A stretch of DNA of 44,604 nt from Cryomorphaceae bacterium (GCA_019649675.1 BOWN01000005.1:1-44604); one strand, 5' to 3'; positions 1-11,323 are shown, counted from the stretch's first letter. Translations and numbers: made by a program. Notes: a model not told the origin generated them from the letters alone.

Positions 1-790
1 TTTCATGATCCTGCGCTTTCTGGTGTACCAGTTAAAAGTAACATATCCCCATGCGTTTGGCCCAAAGTTACATCCTTCAGGATCACAACTGTAAGACATT
101 CCAGCAGGAGTTGAAACTGAAGTAATATTTGCAGAAACAAATCCAAATGAACCAACACCTGGAATTGATATTTCTTCAGTTGCATAAAACGAAATAGATT
201 CATTATAGTCTGACTCAGTTGAAGCTTCTGGTAACGTTACAACTGAACTATCAGTGTTGAACACACTTCCTTCAGGTGGATAAAATCCAGCTTCTGGCTC
301 GACATTAATGGTGAAAGTAGGAACGAAACTGTTTAAGCTGAATAATCAGTTCCAAGTACTGTATTTAGAATTGGGTTTTCACCATTGTAAGGAATAGGGA
401 AACTTAAATCAGCATCAAGACCAACAGATGCTAAATTAACTGTAACCATTGCAGATAAATCTAATTCATATGATCCTGCGCTTTCTGGTGTACCAGTTAA
501 AGTAACATATCCCCAAGCATTTGGCCCAAGTTACATCCCTCAGGATCACAACTATAAGACATTCCAGTAGGAGTTGAAACTGAGTAATATTTGCAAAATA
601 CAAATCCAAATGAACCAACACCTGGAATTGATATTTCTTCAGTTGCGTAGAACGAAATAGATTCATTATAATCACTGTTTTGAGTAACGCTAGGAAGAGT
701 TACTACAGAACTATCGGTATTGAATACACTACCTTCAGGTGGATAAAATCCTGCTTCTGGTGAATCATCCACAGATAAAGCCGCATCAAT
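1..790 (-). repeat. tandem ~466-bp coding repeat (two copies visible)
   Basis: Positions 7-330 and about 473-795 match closely on the same strand with a period of about 466 bp. For example, gatcctgcgctttctggtg occurs at 7 and again at 473, and cttcaggtggataaaatcc recurs about 466 bp on. The repeats encode the ~155-residue SYSCDPEGC domain of the secreted hydrolase-like protein. They differ by scattered substitutions, so this is an old domain duplication and not an assembly duplicate. Confidence 0.85.
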
Positions 791-2140
791 ACGAGGCGTG
801 AAGAATTCTTCAACATATCTGTGAATGCTATACCTTTTTTCTTCACTCATGTCAGGTGTAGAAAGTGTGGCTAGACAACCCATACAGCTGCAGGGTATGG
901 TGTTGCCCCAGCAGCATTATAGGCTTCAGCCGTAGCAGCATAAACATTATTATCCACCATTGCCATGGTGCACCATCCCATTCAGCCATACCACAAGCTG
1001 TTGGTACTGCCGATGGAGTAGGTGTTACTAACGGGAATAAACCTGGCATATCTTCATGACCGGCTGCTGCTGCATTGGCAGCACCATCACCATTTCCATA
1101 AGTAGCATCTACAAGTGTTGTAGAGAGTCCAGCGAAACAGTCATTATTACCTAAAGCAGTTGCTCTACGAATAACTGGAAGTGAACCATGAGCTTCAATC
1201 ACAGGATCGTTGTTTACTGGTTCTGTTAATACATCTACATTATAAGGTGCAAATTGGTCATTAGTATTTTGGAACGATGCAATAGGAGCTTCACCAGCTT
1301 CTATCCATACTGTATCTAACATTGCACCACCAAAGTTAAATGCCATATCAATAGCATCACTGTAACCTGGATGATTAGGAACGCATAAAGGAACTTCAGT
1401 TTCTGGTGTTCCATCTCCATCAAGATCCATCATTGTAGCACCGTAGTTTGAACCACCAAGGTTACCTAACATAGATTGAATAATGTAAGGAACAGGTTGT
1501 CCATATGTTGCAATTGCATTATCAGAAGAGTCGATAAATTTAGGAAGTAGTACTTCAGAGTCTTTATCAAGTGCAGCAAGTGCTAGTGCCATATAACCAC
1601 CAGTACCATCACCACCTACAGCAAATTTATCACCAATACCATATGGGTTACCCATTTCTGCAGCAGTCATTCTAAGGTAACGAACAGCAGTACGAGCATC
1701 TTGTTGTGCACGGATAGAATGCTTGCGCAAGAGTTGATGTTCTTACTTCAGGATCTGTAGATAAAGGATTCAACCTAAACGGTAGTTAGCAGAAACTGCT
1801 ACATAACCTTTCTTAGCAAGTCTAGTACAAAGTTCAACAAGAGTATTATCAGACTTTTCACCAGTTGCTTGACCATTTACAATAGCTGGTAAGAATGTAC
1901 CTGTGTGTAATAAAACTACAACTCTACGATCTGTAGCTTCATCACCATCAGGTGTATACACATCCATTGTTAAATCTTCTAATGCAGGAGCTTGAGTATG
2001 ATACCTATGTTAGCACCATAAACAACATTTGTCTCTACATTAACGCTCGTAAAGATCTCGTCTACGTATCTTTCCTGAGCATTAAGTAATGGTGTAAATA
2101 AAATACTTACTACCATTAAATTTGAAAATAAATTTCTCAT
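1..2140 (-). CDS. secreted alpha/beta-hydrolase-like protein with tandem C-terminal repeats (3' end outside window, frameshifted)
   Basis: The start at 2140 gives a clear signal peptide, MRNLFSNLMVVSILFTPLLNAQ, with likely cleavage before ERYVDE. After a frameshift near 1985 the alpha/beta-hydrolase fold begins (VYTPDGDEATDRR, oxyanion-type HTGTF, then SANYRLG). It continues from about 1760 down to 960 with GNPYGIGDKFAVGGDGTGG, where a lipase nucleophile elbow would sit, and NTNDQFAPY, a plausible acid-residue loop. The expected GxSxG serine is absent (GGDGTGG), so catalytic activity is doubtful. After the hydrolase part come at least two ~155-residue repeats sharing FYPPEGSVFNTDSSVVTLP and MSYSCDPEGC. 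I recall similar proteins in Flavobacteriia ending in a type IX secretion sorting domain, which would lie beyond position 1. Several indels break the frame. The gene lies 150 bp downstream of the TonB-dependent receptor on the same strand. Substrate unknown. Confidence 0.7.
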
Positions 2141-2291
2141 TATAAGGGGGTTTAGTTAAAAATAATAGTCTTTCAGCATAATGAAAAACTAAGTTTTTAA
2201 TTCAAAAATAACATATAAATTTATGCTAAAATACCAATTTAGGCAAGAATGCTAGTAAACGTATAGCTAAACTAATTAACAATTGTTAATA

Positions 2292-5200
2292 TCAGAAGTC
2301 AAATTGGGTGACGTATACATCATTCTTCCAACTCTTGGACCACCGTAAACTTGGAAAAGTGATATTGTTTTAAGAGATTAGAAGCTCCCAATTTATAAGT
2401 AGCGTTAATTGATTTAATTTCTTTAGAAATTTGAGCGTCTAGTTGAGAGTATGTTGGAACAAATCCTGTGAACTGAGGAGAACCTTCAAATATAAAGCCT
2501 TCTACCCATTTATAATTTACACTAAAATCCCCAATTTGGAGAAATGGAAAATAAATTGATGTCTCTACCTGCAATTCCTATATTAAAATTTGTGTTCTGG
2601 TGTGTTGTATGCTGGAATAATAGGATCTTCGATATCTAGCTTATTCAATTTATTAAAAAGAATAGTTTTCCGTTTTAATGTAATATATTGATTTAAAAAA
2701 ATAGTTAAGTCCAATAGTTAATCCTTCAGTTACAATCCTTTCTTTTTGAATTTGCTGCAAACTCTATAACCTTGAATAGAGTTGATTAAAAGATTATTTA
2801 TATTCTACGATTGTATCTCCAATATTTGATGCCCAACCAGCAATCACATCTTCTTCTTCTGCAACCTTTTTCTCCGCCAAATGCAAATGAAGCACCATTT
2901 TTGATATCCAATAAAATTGTTATAAAAACTACAATAAACACTAAAGTCTAGGTAAAGTTTTTCGAAAAAGAGTTGTTTCTGTAACCAAATTCAATTGTTT
3001 TTTTACATTTTTCAGGTTGAATAGGATCCACTTGAAGAAAAACCTCCAAGAAGTGCATCAGGATTATAAGTTTCTCCAATAAAATATTGCTCAAGGGAAT
3101 CAATATCCGCAAAGTACTCATTATAACCAAAGCCATCAAGATTTCCCAGAAGTATTGCTGGTCCAGCATCGTAATTTAAATATTGATCAGTAAGTGTTGG
3201 GTTTCTTATGGCTGATGATAAAGAAATTCTGAGTACATCTTTTTCAGAAGGTAAATAAACTAACGACGCTGCAGGCGAAAACAAATAATTAAAGTTTTTC
3301 ATTTTTGTCTAATCTTACAGTAGCAGAAAGTTTGAGAGTTTCGCTAAGAAGATCACGTTCAATTCCAGTGTAAACTCCAAATTCTTTGTTGGTTATATTT
3401 AAGTTTTGTTTACTGTTGTGTCGACAACGAAAATATGAGTTGAATCGATTACAGTTTCAAAGATAGGGAGAAATGGATTTGTACTGACATTAACAATTGT
3501 TGTATCAATGTCAATGATAGGAGCACCGTCTTCATCATAAAGATAACGATCATTGTAGTTGGTAACATAGCCATCATTAAAGATACTTCCTCTGGAATCA
3601 GGGTTGTAAATTCTTCCATTAGCTCCGATTGTAAAACGAGTATCACCTATATTAAATTTGTATTCAGTTTGTAAGTGATATAGTTGTGATTTATCATAAA
3701 ATTTTGTTCCTCCAAGGTAGTTTCCATTCTCATCATATCAGGTTTGACTTGTAATTTCGTTAAATGCGTTTTGAAATTCTTGTGTACCTGGCTCTAAAAA
3801 ATTATAGCCATAATCTCCTACTATTTATTCAAATGTGCCTGAGTAGAGTCGTGAAATGCTTCAAAAGATCTGGATTTGAACTTATTACAGCGCTCATGTC
3901 TTCTGCCCAGTTTTCGTACGCGTTTTCAATATAAACAGGTAAACCGTTATCTCCTATAATTATCTCTCCTGTAATTGGATCTGTTTCATATAATTGAACG
4001 TCAAGTATATCAACCCATCCAGGATTTCTAGAATTTGAGGCATAATATCATTTTTCCAATAACTAGAATACTCTTGAGAAAATCTAGCTTTATCCATTTG
4101 CATGTTTTGAAGAGCATTTGCAGTTGCTACTGCATCATAGGAGTCTCCGGCATCTTCGTGAGTTTCATAAAATCTGATAAAGAATTTATCTTTTACTTTA
4201 AATTCGAGTCTATTTTGAAAGAAGCTTAGATTTCTGAGACTATATCTATTATCACCTTGGTAAACTGTTGTACCATTTCCATAATTGGTAGAATAAATAA
4301 GTTCTGTGTTTACTGTTGGTTTATAGTAGAAAGCAGAATTTAATTTATAGTTTTTGGTGTTATAATCTACTAAATCACGTTCATTATAGCCTTGTCTGTG
4401 ATAAGTTCCAAGACCCGGTACTTCTGATAATTTATTCCATGTGGAATATTCTTCATCACCGTAGACATTTACTGCATCATAACCACCAAAATTATTAACA
4501 GATGAAGGACTGTCGAATGCCTGATCGTAATTGTCTGCTACCCAATCAAATGCTGTCATTCTGTAGAAATTAAATTTATATCCAAATTTATCTTCTCCAG
4601 CTTTGTTTTTGTATACATCTGCGTATCTAAATGAAACTTCAGAAAGATCTCTATCACCACCTTTAACTTGTGCAGTAAATCCTGGAAAATCAAATGGACT
4701 TTTAGTTTCCATACTTATGACACCGTTAAATGCATTTGGACCGTACAATGCAGAGTTAGCACCAACAATAATTTCTACCTTTTTAAGATCTAATTCAGAT
4801 GAGCCTAAAAAATTTCCTAATGAAAAGTTTAATCCAGGTGATTGGTTGTCAACACCATCTATAATTTGAAGAGATCTTACTGGTGATGTAGAGTTAAATC
4901 CTCTGGTATTAATGATTTTAAATCCTAAACTTGCAGATGTTACATCTACACCCTTCAATGCACCTAATCCTTCATAAAAACTTGCAGCAGGTGTTTCTTT
5001 TATTGCAATAACATCCATAGCTTCAACTGTAATCGGAGATTGCTTTTGTTTTTCTGTTAAACGAGTATCTGTAATGACGACTTCGGACAGAATTTTTTTA
5101 TCTTCTCCTAAATATATTTTAATGGCATCTGTAGATTCAACCGTTATTGTTTTCATTTCAAAGCCTATAAATGATATTTCTATAATTACTGGTAAGTTAT

Positions 5201-5393
5201 CAACCTGTAATTGAAAGAATCCATCAAAATCTGTCATAGTTCCCTTTCCAGTATTAGGAATAATAACGTTTGCGCCAATGAGGGTCTCTCTGGATTTTTG
5301 ATCATATACTTTTCCTTTTATAGTCTCTTGAGAAAAAATGTTATTAAACAAGAGAAAGCATAAAATTGTAGAAAGGGGTTTAAGAAAGTTCAT
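2292..5393 (-). CDS. TonB-dependent outer-membrane receptor (frameshifted)
   Basis: Outer-membrane receptor for energy-dependent import of an unknown ligand. The start at 5393 gives a signal peptide (MNFLKPLSTILCFLLFNNIFSQ). A CarboxypepD_reg-like domain follows (IKGKVYDQKSRETLIGANV, DFDGFFQLQ), then the plug (RGFNSTSPVRSLQIIDGVDN, VEIIVGANSALYGPNAFNGV) and a long beta-barrel. The first 477 residues are in one frame; barrel pieces are recovered at 3302-3012 and 2574-2320. With one base restored near 2303 the protein ends in VTQFDF followed by TGA at 2292, the terminal aromatic expected of an outer-membrane barrel. About 1030 residues is normal for this family. No SusD partner is adjacent, so a polysaccharide-utilisation role is not indicated. 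The ligand cannot be told from sequence. Confidence 0.88.
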
Positions 5394-5415
5394 TTATCCG
5401 AAGTTTGATTTATCC

Positions 5416-5423
5416 CAAATGTA
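5416..5423 (-). promoter_or_regulatory. candidate -7 promoter element of the TonB-dependent receptor
   Basis: On the minus strand this reads TACATTTG, an exact match to the Bacteroidetes -7 consensus TAnnTTTG, 22 bases upstream of the receptor start codon. I see no clear -33 TTG, so the assignment rests on the -7 box and its position. Confidence 0.5.
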
Positions 5424-5553
5424 GAAAAAATATAATCTTCGTGTTTCGAAATATAAAACCAAAAATTGATTTAAGTAAAAATCTAAAGAAATATGGTTGT
5501 ATTTTGAAGTGAAAATTTTTAATCAAAGCTTAATTAGTTAAATCTCATAAAGA

Positions 5554-6778
5554 TTAAATTTTCAAATCATGTCCCATTTTATCTTTCTTTGTTTTAAGAT
5601 AAAACGAGTTATGTTGATTTGTTTCAATTTCTAGAGCAACATTTTCTACGATTTTAAGTCCATATCCAATTAGTCCAGCTCTTTTTTTCGGGTTATTAGT
5701 CATTAGTCGAAGATTGCTAACATTTAAATCGTGTAAAATTTGAGCACCTATTCCGTAATCTCTTTCATCAGGTTTAAAACCAAGTTTTTCATTTGCTTCA
5801 ACAGTATCATATCCTTCTTCTTGAAGTTTATATGCTTTAATTTTATTTAAAAATCCAATCCCTCTTCCTTCTTGATTCATATACAATATGATACCCTTAC
5901 CTTCTTTTTCGACAGTTTGCATAGCTAACTCTAATTGCTCACCACAATCACATCTACAAGAACCAAATATGTCACCAGTAATGCATGAAGAATGTACGCG
6001 AACTAAAATTGGTTCATCTTTATTCCATTTACCTTTATGGAGTGCAATATGATACCTATTATTAATTTTTTTGCTTGTAAGCAGTTAGCATAAAGTCTCC
6101 ACGGTCTGTAGGTAACTTTACTGTTTCCATTTTTTCAATTAATGTTTCTTTGCTCATTCTGTAGGCAACTAAGTCTTCTATAGAGATGAGTTTAAGATTA
6201 TGCTTTTTAGCAATTTCAATTAATTGAGGTAATCTGGCCATGGTGCCATCTTGGTTCATGATCTCGACAATAACTCCAGCAGGCTTTAAACCCGCAAGTC
6301 TTGCTAAATCTACAGCTGCTTCTGTATGACCAGTTCTCCTGAGAACACCTCCATTTTTTGCTTTTAAAGGAAAAATATGACCAGGTCTACCTAAATCTTC
6401 AGGTTTTGTTTTTTCATCTATTAAAGCTTTAATTGTTTTTGCTCTATCACTGGCAGAAATTCCAGTTGTACATCCTTTACCAATTAAGTCTATTGATACA
6501 GTAAATTGAGTTTTATTTGGGTCGGTGTTTTTACCAACCATCATTTCCAGATTTAATTCATTTGCTCGCTTTTCTAATATTGGTGCACAAATTAAACCTC
6601 TACCATGCGTAGCCATGAAGTTAATCATTTCTGGAGAAACCTTTTCTGCTGCAGCTACAAAATCACCTTCGTTTTCACGATCTTCATCATCAACAACAAT
6701 GACTATTTTTCCAAGTCTAATGTCCTGCAGTGCATCTTCTATTTTATCGAATTGATTGAGCATGTTGTTTTTTTGCAA
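5554..6778 (-). CDS. ribBA: bifunctional DHBP synthase / GTP cyclohydrolase II (one frameshift)
   Basis: Catalyses the two committing steps of riboflavin synthesis: ribulose 5-phosphate to 3,4-dihydroxy-2-butanone 4-phosphate (N-terminal RibB half) and opening of GTP (C-terminal RibA half). The RibB half shows [29 protein letters not shown] and [12 protein letters not shown]. The RibA half shows the zinc cysteines in [19 protein letters not shown] and the active-site stretch [12 protein letters not shown]. The halves are split by a lost base in the A7 run at 6066-6072; restoring it gives [17 protein letters not shown] and a protein of about 408 residues, the usual length. It is the last gene of a minus-strand run, 12 bp after the upstream glycosyltransferase. 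The start could be 6778 or the internal ATG at 6763 ([12 protein letters not shown]). Confidence 0.93.
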
Positions 6779-6790
6779 AGGTATTAATAA

Positions 6791-7952
6791 CTATAGAAAA
6801 AGTTGGTTAAGCTGTTCAGAAGTTTCAGTCCATTTGTAAGTTTTTTCAACAAACTTTCTTCCTTCTTTAGCGCATTTGTTTCGAATAGATTCATTTTCAA
6901 TAAGATGTATACAATGTTGTGCTAATTCTGTAGATGTTTCTCCTACAATTATACTGTTTTTTGGCGCTTTAAGTGCATTGTTTGCTAAAGGTGTAGTGAT
7001 GCAAGCCTTTTCCATAGCCATTGCTTCTAGCAACTTGTTTTGAAGTCCTGTACCTATCCGCATAGGGGCAATAAATATTTTAGATTCTGAATATGCTTTT
7101 CTAATGTCATGAATCCAACCGCTAACTTCTACATGGTCAGATTTTAAATTTGTGACTTTAATATGTAGGTTGTGCACCAGCAATTAAAATTTTAGCATTA
7201 GGTATTTTTTTATGAATTAAAGGTAGAATTTTCTGACAAAGAAATACTGCTGCATCTATATTGGGTGCGTAACCCATATTTCCTACAAATACAAGGTCGT
7301 ATTTTAGTTTTGTATTTTTAGGCCTAAAGTGATCAAAGTCTACACCATTTGGAACAATATGTATTAGATTTCTTTTATGATGGCTGATATGTTTTTTATC
7401 TTCTTCACTAATTATACAGTGTGTGTTAAAAACTTCAAATATAGATTTTTCGTAGTTTTTTTGTTTTAAACTTTCCCATTTGTATAGCCATTTGGTAAAT
7501 ATGTTCGATTTTAGTGCTCTTCGTTCCATTCCTTTTGAGAAGGCGTCCATGTAATCTATAGTTTTTGTTTCTTTTCGATCTTTAACATACTCTGCAGCTC
7601 TTGTTAATTGGCAGTAAATATGATCGGGCTTAATCTTATCAATGATATGATTTACTCTTTTTTTAGCTCTAAACTCAGTAAATAGAGCAGTTTGAAATGG
7701 AAGCTCGTTGAAAAAAGATTTTAGTAAGCTAAAGATCGTAAGCAATAAAGATTGTTTTATAAAAAAAACTTCCTGGCAGAATTCATTTAAGACTTCTCTA
7801 GAGATTTTGTGTTCTTTGATTAAAGGAGATTTTATGGCACAAAGGTATATCTTATGATGCTTGGATAATTCTTTGAGTTGATGGTATATTCTTAGTTTAT
7901 CTCCTTTATCTAATGGGAAGGGAATTCTTGATGTGATAACAAACAACTTCAT
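6791..7952 (-). CDS. GT4-type glycosyltransferase (frameshifted)
   Basis: Predicted cytoplasmic glycosyltransferase transferring a sugar from a nucleotide-sugar to a cell-surface glycan. The N-terminal half starts MKLFVITSRIPFPLDKGDKL and contains a Rossmann-like acceptor domain with IVPNGVDFDHF. The nucleotide-sugar domain follows with DLVFVGNMGYAPNIDA, the hinge ILIAGAQP, then GWIHDIRKAYSESKIFIAPM, RIGTGLQNKLLEAMAM and ACITTPLANNALKA, the usual EX7E-type region of GT4 enzymes. The halves are in different frames, with the break near 7160-7180. Its ATG directly abuts the stop of the preceding glycosyltransferase (TAAATG), so the two are probably co-translated. It resembles the PEP-CTERM/exosortase-type GT4 group (my recollection). 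Donor and acceptor are unknown. Confidence 0.82.
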
Positions 7953-9129
7953 TTAGATGATTTTATTAAGTTTGTTTATTATGTTTTTTTTTGAAAAGTT
8001 ATCGCGTGCATATTTTTTAGCTTCATTTCCAATTTCATATACCTTGTCAGGGTTCTGAATACAAAAGCACATTGCCTTTATGAATTCATTTTTTGAATTG
8101 GCAATAAGGATATTTTTATTGTTTGTGCAATTTATTCCTTTTACACCGATACTAGTACTAATAATACACTTTCCTAATGACATTCCCTCTATAATTTTAA
8201 CACGTATTCCTGAGCCAGAAAATAAGGGTATTAACATAACTTTGTGTTTTGACATAAAGTCTTCAGCATTTTTCACTTCTCCATGGTTATAGTATCCATC
8301 TTGTTTATGTGATTTTAATTTAGTTGACATGGCTCTTCCTGCAATATGGATTTCTGCCGATTTTTCTGTTTGTTTTACTTTTGGAAAAACATTTTTTAAT
8401 AACCAATTTATTCCGTCTAGGTTGGGTAACCAATTCATTGTGCCTAAATGAAAAAAATCAACTTTAGTAGACTGATCACTATTTTGAAGAAGTCTTTTTT
8501 CTGCATGTAGTCCTATTGTATGAGTTGGTGTATTACAATACTTAATAATGTATGATCTGTCAGTTATCGGAGATCGAAAGAATTAAATCTATGGTGTTCC
8601 AAAATTTGATTTCTTCATTTTTGAGTCTTTTAGCTTGAATTTTTAAATACCATTTTTTTAAAATGTTCTTATTTTGATTGGATTGTTCAGACCAAATGTG
8701 GTGTTCAATATTATGTGATCGATAAATTTTTATCGCATTGCTAAGTCGATTTACTGTATCATAATAAGTGCTCGTGAATAAACTTTCGAATAAAATTGTG
8801 TCAAATGTGTTTTTTTTGAGAATTTTTTTAAGTTCATCTCTAAATAACCTATTGTCAAATCGTGATAAGATATAAGATTGTGTATTGAATATATTTGAAA
8901 GAGCAGAAGCTATTTTTAGCTCAGTGTTGACAAATATTGCTTTGAATTTTAGATTTTTTTTTGTGATTGAAGTTTGAGCAGGGTGTTTATCGGTTTCAAT
9001 GCACAGTAATGTAACATAATGACCCTCTTCTAGAAGTGTTTCTAGAACTTGAGCAATAGCAATACTTCCACCATCAATTTTAGGATAGGGTGGCTTGTGA
9101 GAAATAATTAAGATTTCTTTAGAAGCCAT
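7953..9129 (-). CDS. GT4-type glycosyltransferase (frameshifted)
   Basis: Second glycosyltransferase of the pair. It starts MASKEILIISHKPPYPKIDG, with GGSIAIAQVLETLLEEGHYV as the acceptor-domain glycine-rich loop. A frameshift near 8560 separates it from the C-terminal domain, which reads VDFFHLGTMNWLPNLDGINW, EIHIAGRAMS, MLIPLFSGSGIRVKIIEGMS and CIISTSIGVKGI, again a GT4 nucleotide-sugar domain. The start overlaps the end of the LptF/G permease gene by 22 bp, placing both in one transcript. Lying next to an LPS-transport permease gene is consistent with a role in cell-envelope glycan synthesis, but that is inference. About 390 residues once joined, normal for the family. Confidence 0.8.
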
Positions 9130-10530
9130 GTTTGTTTGAATTTTAATAATAATTTTCGATGAAAATTTATTTCAAAGAATGTGGAATCTTTTGAAGCTTG
9201 TATTGTCAAAAATAAACCTAAAGGAGTTAATATAAATGAAGAGATCCACATACCTTGAGTAACGGTTATTACATCTTGTAATGCACTTTTTTCTCCAGTA
9301 ATAGAAGATATGTGGTATATTAAGAAGAATAAAATCGAAATAAGAACAGGCATACCTAGTCCACCTTTTCGAATTATAGAACCAAGTGGTGCACCAATTA
9401 AAAATAATATAATGCAGGCAAATGATAAGCTAAACTTTCGGTGCCATTCAATTTTTGCTTTCTTTAGTTTTTTATTTTTATATTTTAGTTCACGTATTGT
9501 ATTGTATGCAAATGATTTATTACTTCTGATAAGATTAGCTGCTGTCTTAATAAGTCTGTTTTTTTTTCGCTTTGTGAGCTTCGTAATGCTAAATGCTTCT
9601 GGTATAAATTCCGATTTATCAAGACTTTCTATTTCCTGAAAACTAAAAGATGATTTAAGTTTCTCATTAAATTTTTCTAGATTTTCACTAATAATATTAC
9701 TTATGGAGTCTGCGTTTTGTGACAGCTGCTTTAAATTCATAAATTGGGCAACATTCGAATAACGCTCTTCATCAGATCTTTCGAGTTGGAAAGAGGCGAG
9801 GTCAAATCGGATTTTTTCAGTTTTAAAATTTGTACGAGCAAAAGGTAAGTACACTCTTTTTTTTGGGTTTTTAGTATCGACTTCTTCGTAACTGTGTCCG
9901 TCAAATAGTTCTAAATATAGATATCGGTTATTTATTCCATTATACATGCTCCATGCTTCTGCCTTTATGACTTTGTGTTGCCCATTTTCTCACTGTGGTC
10001 ATATATGAGAAGATCTTTTAATATTCTTCCATTTGCATCTTTTTGTTAACTTTAATACTATATCCTTCAATGTCATTAAAAAGATTCCTTCTTAATGTTT
10101 AAAGCCAATTTCTTATTCATAATGTCATATAGAAGTGTTTTGAACTTCATATTAGAATATGGGATGATGTGATTTGAAAAGAAAAAGGCCACTGTAGAAA
10201 TGATGAAAACTGTAACGAATAATGGACGCATAATTTTGTGTAGAGATATCCAGAAGATTTTAAGGCTGTAAGCTCATAGTTCTCACCAAGTTTACCAAAT
10301 GCCATTAAAGATGCGAGTAAAATAGCCAATGGTAATGCTAGCGGAACCAATGTTGGGATAATGTATACAACAATTTCAAATATGATAGGCCATTCAAGAC
10401 CTTTTCCAATGAGATCGTCAATATACTTCCATACATTCTGCATTAGAAGTATAAAAGCATTGTGAAAAGAACCTATAAATGGTTTAGTAAATGCTTTTAA
10501 TACGAGTTTGTCAAGGGTTTTTAATATCAT
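9108..10530 (-). CDS. LptF/LptG-family (YjgP/YjgQ) permease (frameshifted)
   Basis: Inner-membrane permease subunit of the LptB2FG transporter that extracts lipopolysaccharide for export. The N-terminus MILKTLDKLVLKAFTKPFIG leads into a first membrane helix and NVWKYIDDLIGKGLEW, a hallmark stretch of the family, then IIPTLVPLALPLAILLASLM. The periplasmic beta-jellyroll follows (GYSIKVNKKDANGRILKDLL, IKAEAWSMYNGINNRYLYLE). The last helices are FSLSFACIILFLIGAPLGS, MPVLISILFFLIYHISS and WISSFILTPLGLFLTI. I chose 10530 over the longer 10548 start because MILKTLDK matches the usual family N-terminus. At least three indels between 9950 and 10300 break the frame. It sits 33 bp downstream of the START-like gene. 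Confidence 0.88.
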
Positions 10531-10563
10531 AAAATTGCTGGTAAGCAAAGATAAAAGGCCTAA

Positions 10564-10935
10564 CTAAGATCCGATACTTTGTCTTAGTTTTTCAATTTGT
10601 TTGTTCCAAAGCAATTTAGCTTCTTCTTCATCTTCTTTGTCTTCTGCAAAGTCTGTTACGATAAGTGAAATATCTTGGGTGATGTCATCAACAACGATTT
10701 TTAACTCAAAGAAAGTATCCTTTGGTTCATCAGACCAACGAAATTTGATTGAATGATTGTTTTTGGTTAACAATTCAGCTTCTTGTTCGTCGCCATCCCA
10801 AAAAAGTATAGTTTTTACCATTTAAATTAACGTTATCAGCAAACCATTCTGATAAGCCGCTTGTGCTAATTTGGTTAAAAGTATTTTAGAGATGATCGTA
10901 TTGGAATTCAATTTGAAATATATTTTTGATGCCAT
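10564..10935 (-). CDS. START-like (AHSA1/SRPBCC-type) domain protein (frameshifted)
   Basis: Small single-domain protein of about 124 residues, the usual size of the START-like family found across Bacteroidetes. The clean C-terminal 85 residues show FWDGDEQEAELL, IKFRWSDEPKDTFFEL, DDITQDISLIVTDFAED and a C-terminal helix ending EKLRQSIGS. The N-terminal part is recovered upstream in other frames (FQIEFQYDHL, then STSGLSEWFADNVNLNGKNY), so the start is probably the ATG at 10935 (MASK). Two or three indels break it, one in a T run before GGGATGG. The fold typically binds a hydrophobic ligand or a protein partner; the specific function is not known. It leads the START-LptF-glycosyltransferase-RibBA run. 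Confidence 0.78.
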
Positions 10936-11060
10936 AGACAAATATTAATCATATTAAGTATTTGCAATATAATGAAAAATCACACTTTTCAAAGTCATTA
11001 AAAATATTTAGAAACAAAAATAAAATTAATTTAAAAGTACTCATTAAAATAGCCCTTGTA

Positions 11061-11093
11061 TTTGCTTAAAGAATATTAATTATTTTATATTTG
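11061..11093 (+). promoter_or_regulatory. Bacteroidetes-type promoter of the tRNA-Met gene
   Basis: TTTG at 11061-11064 and TATATTTG at 11086-11093 match the -33 (TTTG) and -7 (TAnnTTTG) elements of the primary sigma factor in Bacteroidetes, with a 21-base spacer. The -7 box ends 14 bases before the mature tRNA. Confidence 0.75.
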
Positions 11094-11107
11094 CAGCCCA
11101 AGGTAAT

Positions 11108-11181
11108 GGCGAGGTAGCTCAGTTGGTTAGAGCGTCGGATTCATAACCCGGAGGTCAGGAGTTCAAATCTCCTTCTCGCTA
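11108..11181 (+). tRNA. tRNA-Met (anticodon CAT)
   Basis: A 74-base cloverleaf. The acceptor stem GGCGAGG pairs with TCTCGCT (with two G-T pairs) and discriminator A. The D-arm is GCTCAGTTGGTTAGAGC, the anticodon loop TTCATAA with CAT, and the T-arm AGGAGTTCAAATCTCCT. The sequence resembles elongator tRNA-Met more than the initiator, because the acceptor ends in a pair and the anticodon stem lacks the three G-C pairs of an initiator. Position 31/39 of the anticodon stem looks mispaired (A/C). The 3' end continues CA but CCA is not fully encoded. Confidence 0.93.
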
Positions 11182-11182
11182 C

Positions 11183-11212
11183 AAAAAGGTCTTTTTTAGA
11201 AGGCCTTTTTTT
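11183..11212 (+). terminator. intrinsic terminator after tRNA-Met
   Basis: AAAAAGGTC (11183-11191) pairs with GGCCTTTTT (11202-11210), nine pairs including one T-G, around a 10-base loop, with the T run continuing to 11212. It begins immediately after the tRNA, as expected for a single-gene tRNA transcript. Confidence 0.8.
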
Positions 11213-11323
11213 GTTGTATATGTAATTATAAACTGTGTTTTCAACATCAAATCGTTAAGAACTATCATTAGAGACTATTAAATAGAAAGTTTGTATTAAT
11301 TAAATTATAAAAATTTTTTTCTC

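Noticed and set aside
1-790. Duplicated 320-bp blocks that might be an insertion sequence or assembly duplication
   Set aside because: They code for the same protein domain in tandem and differ by many substitutions, so they are a domain repeat.
865-1059. Plus-strand open frame opposite the hydrolase-like gene
   Set aside because: It is antisense to a conserved coding region and has no recognisable features.
3449-3646. Minus-strand open frame within the TonB receptor region
   Set aside because: Low-complexity, Met/Leu-rich translation typical of a wrong frame of the barrel-coding sequence.
11108-11323. tRNA-Met as an integration site for a mobile element
   Set aside because: No integrase gene and no repeated tRNA 3' end are found downstream.
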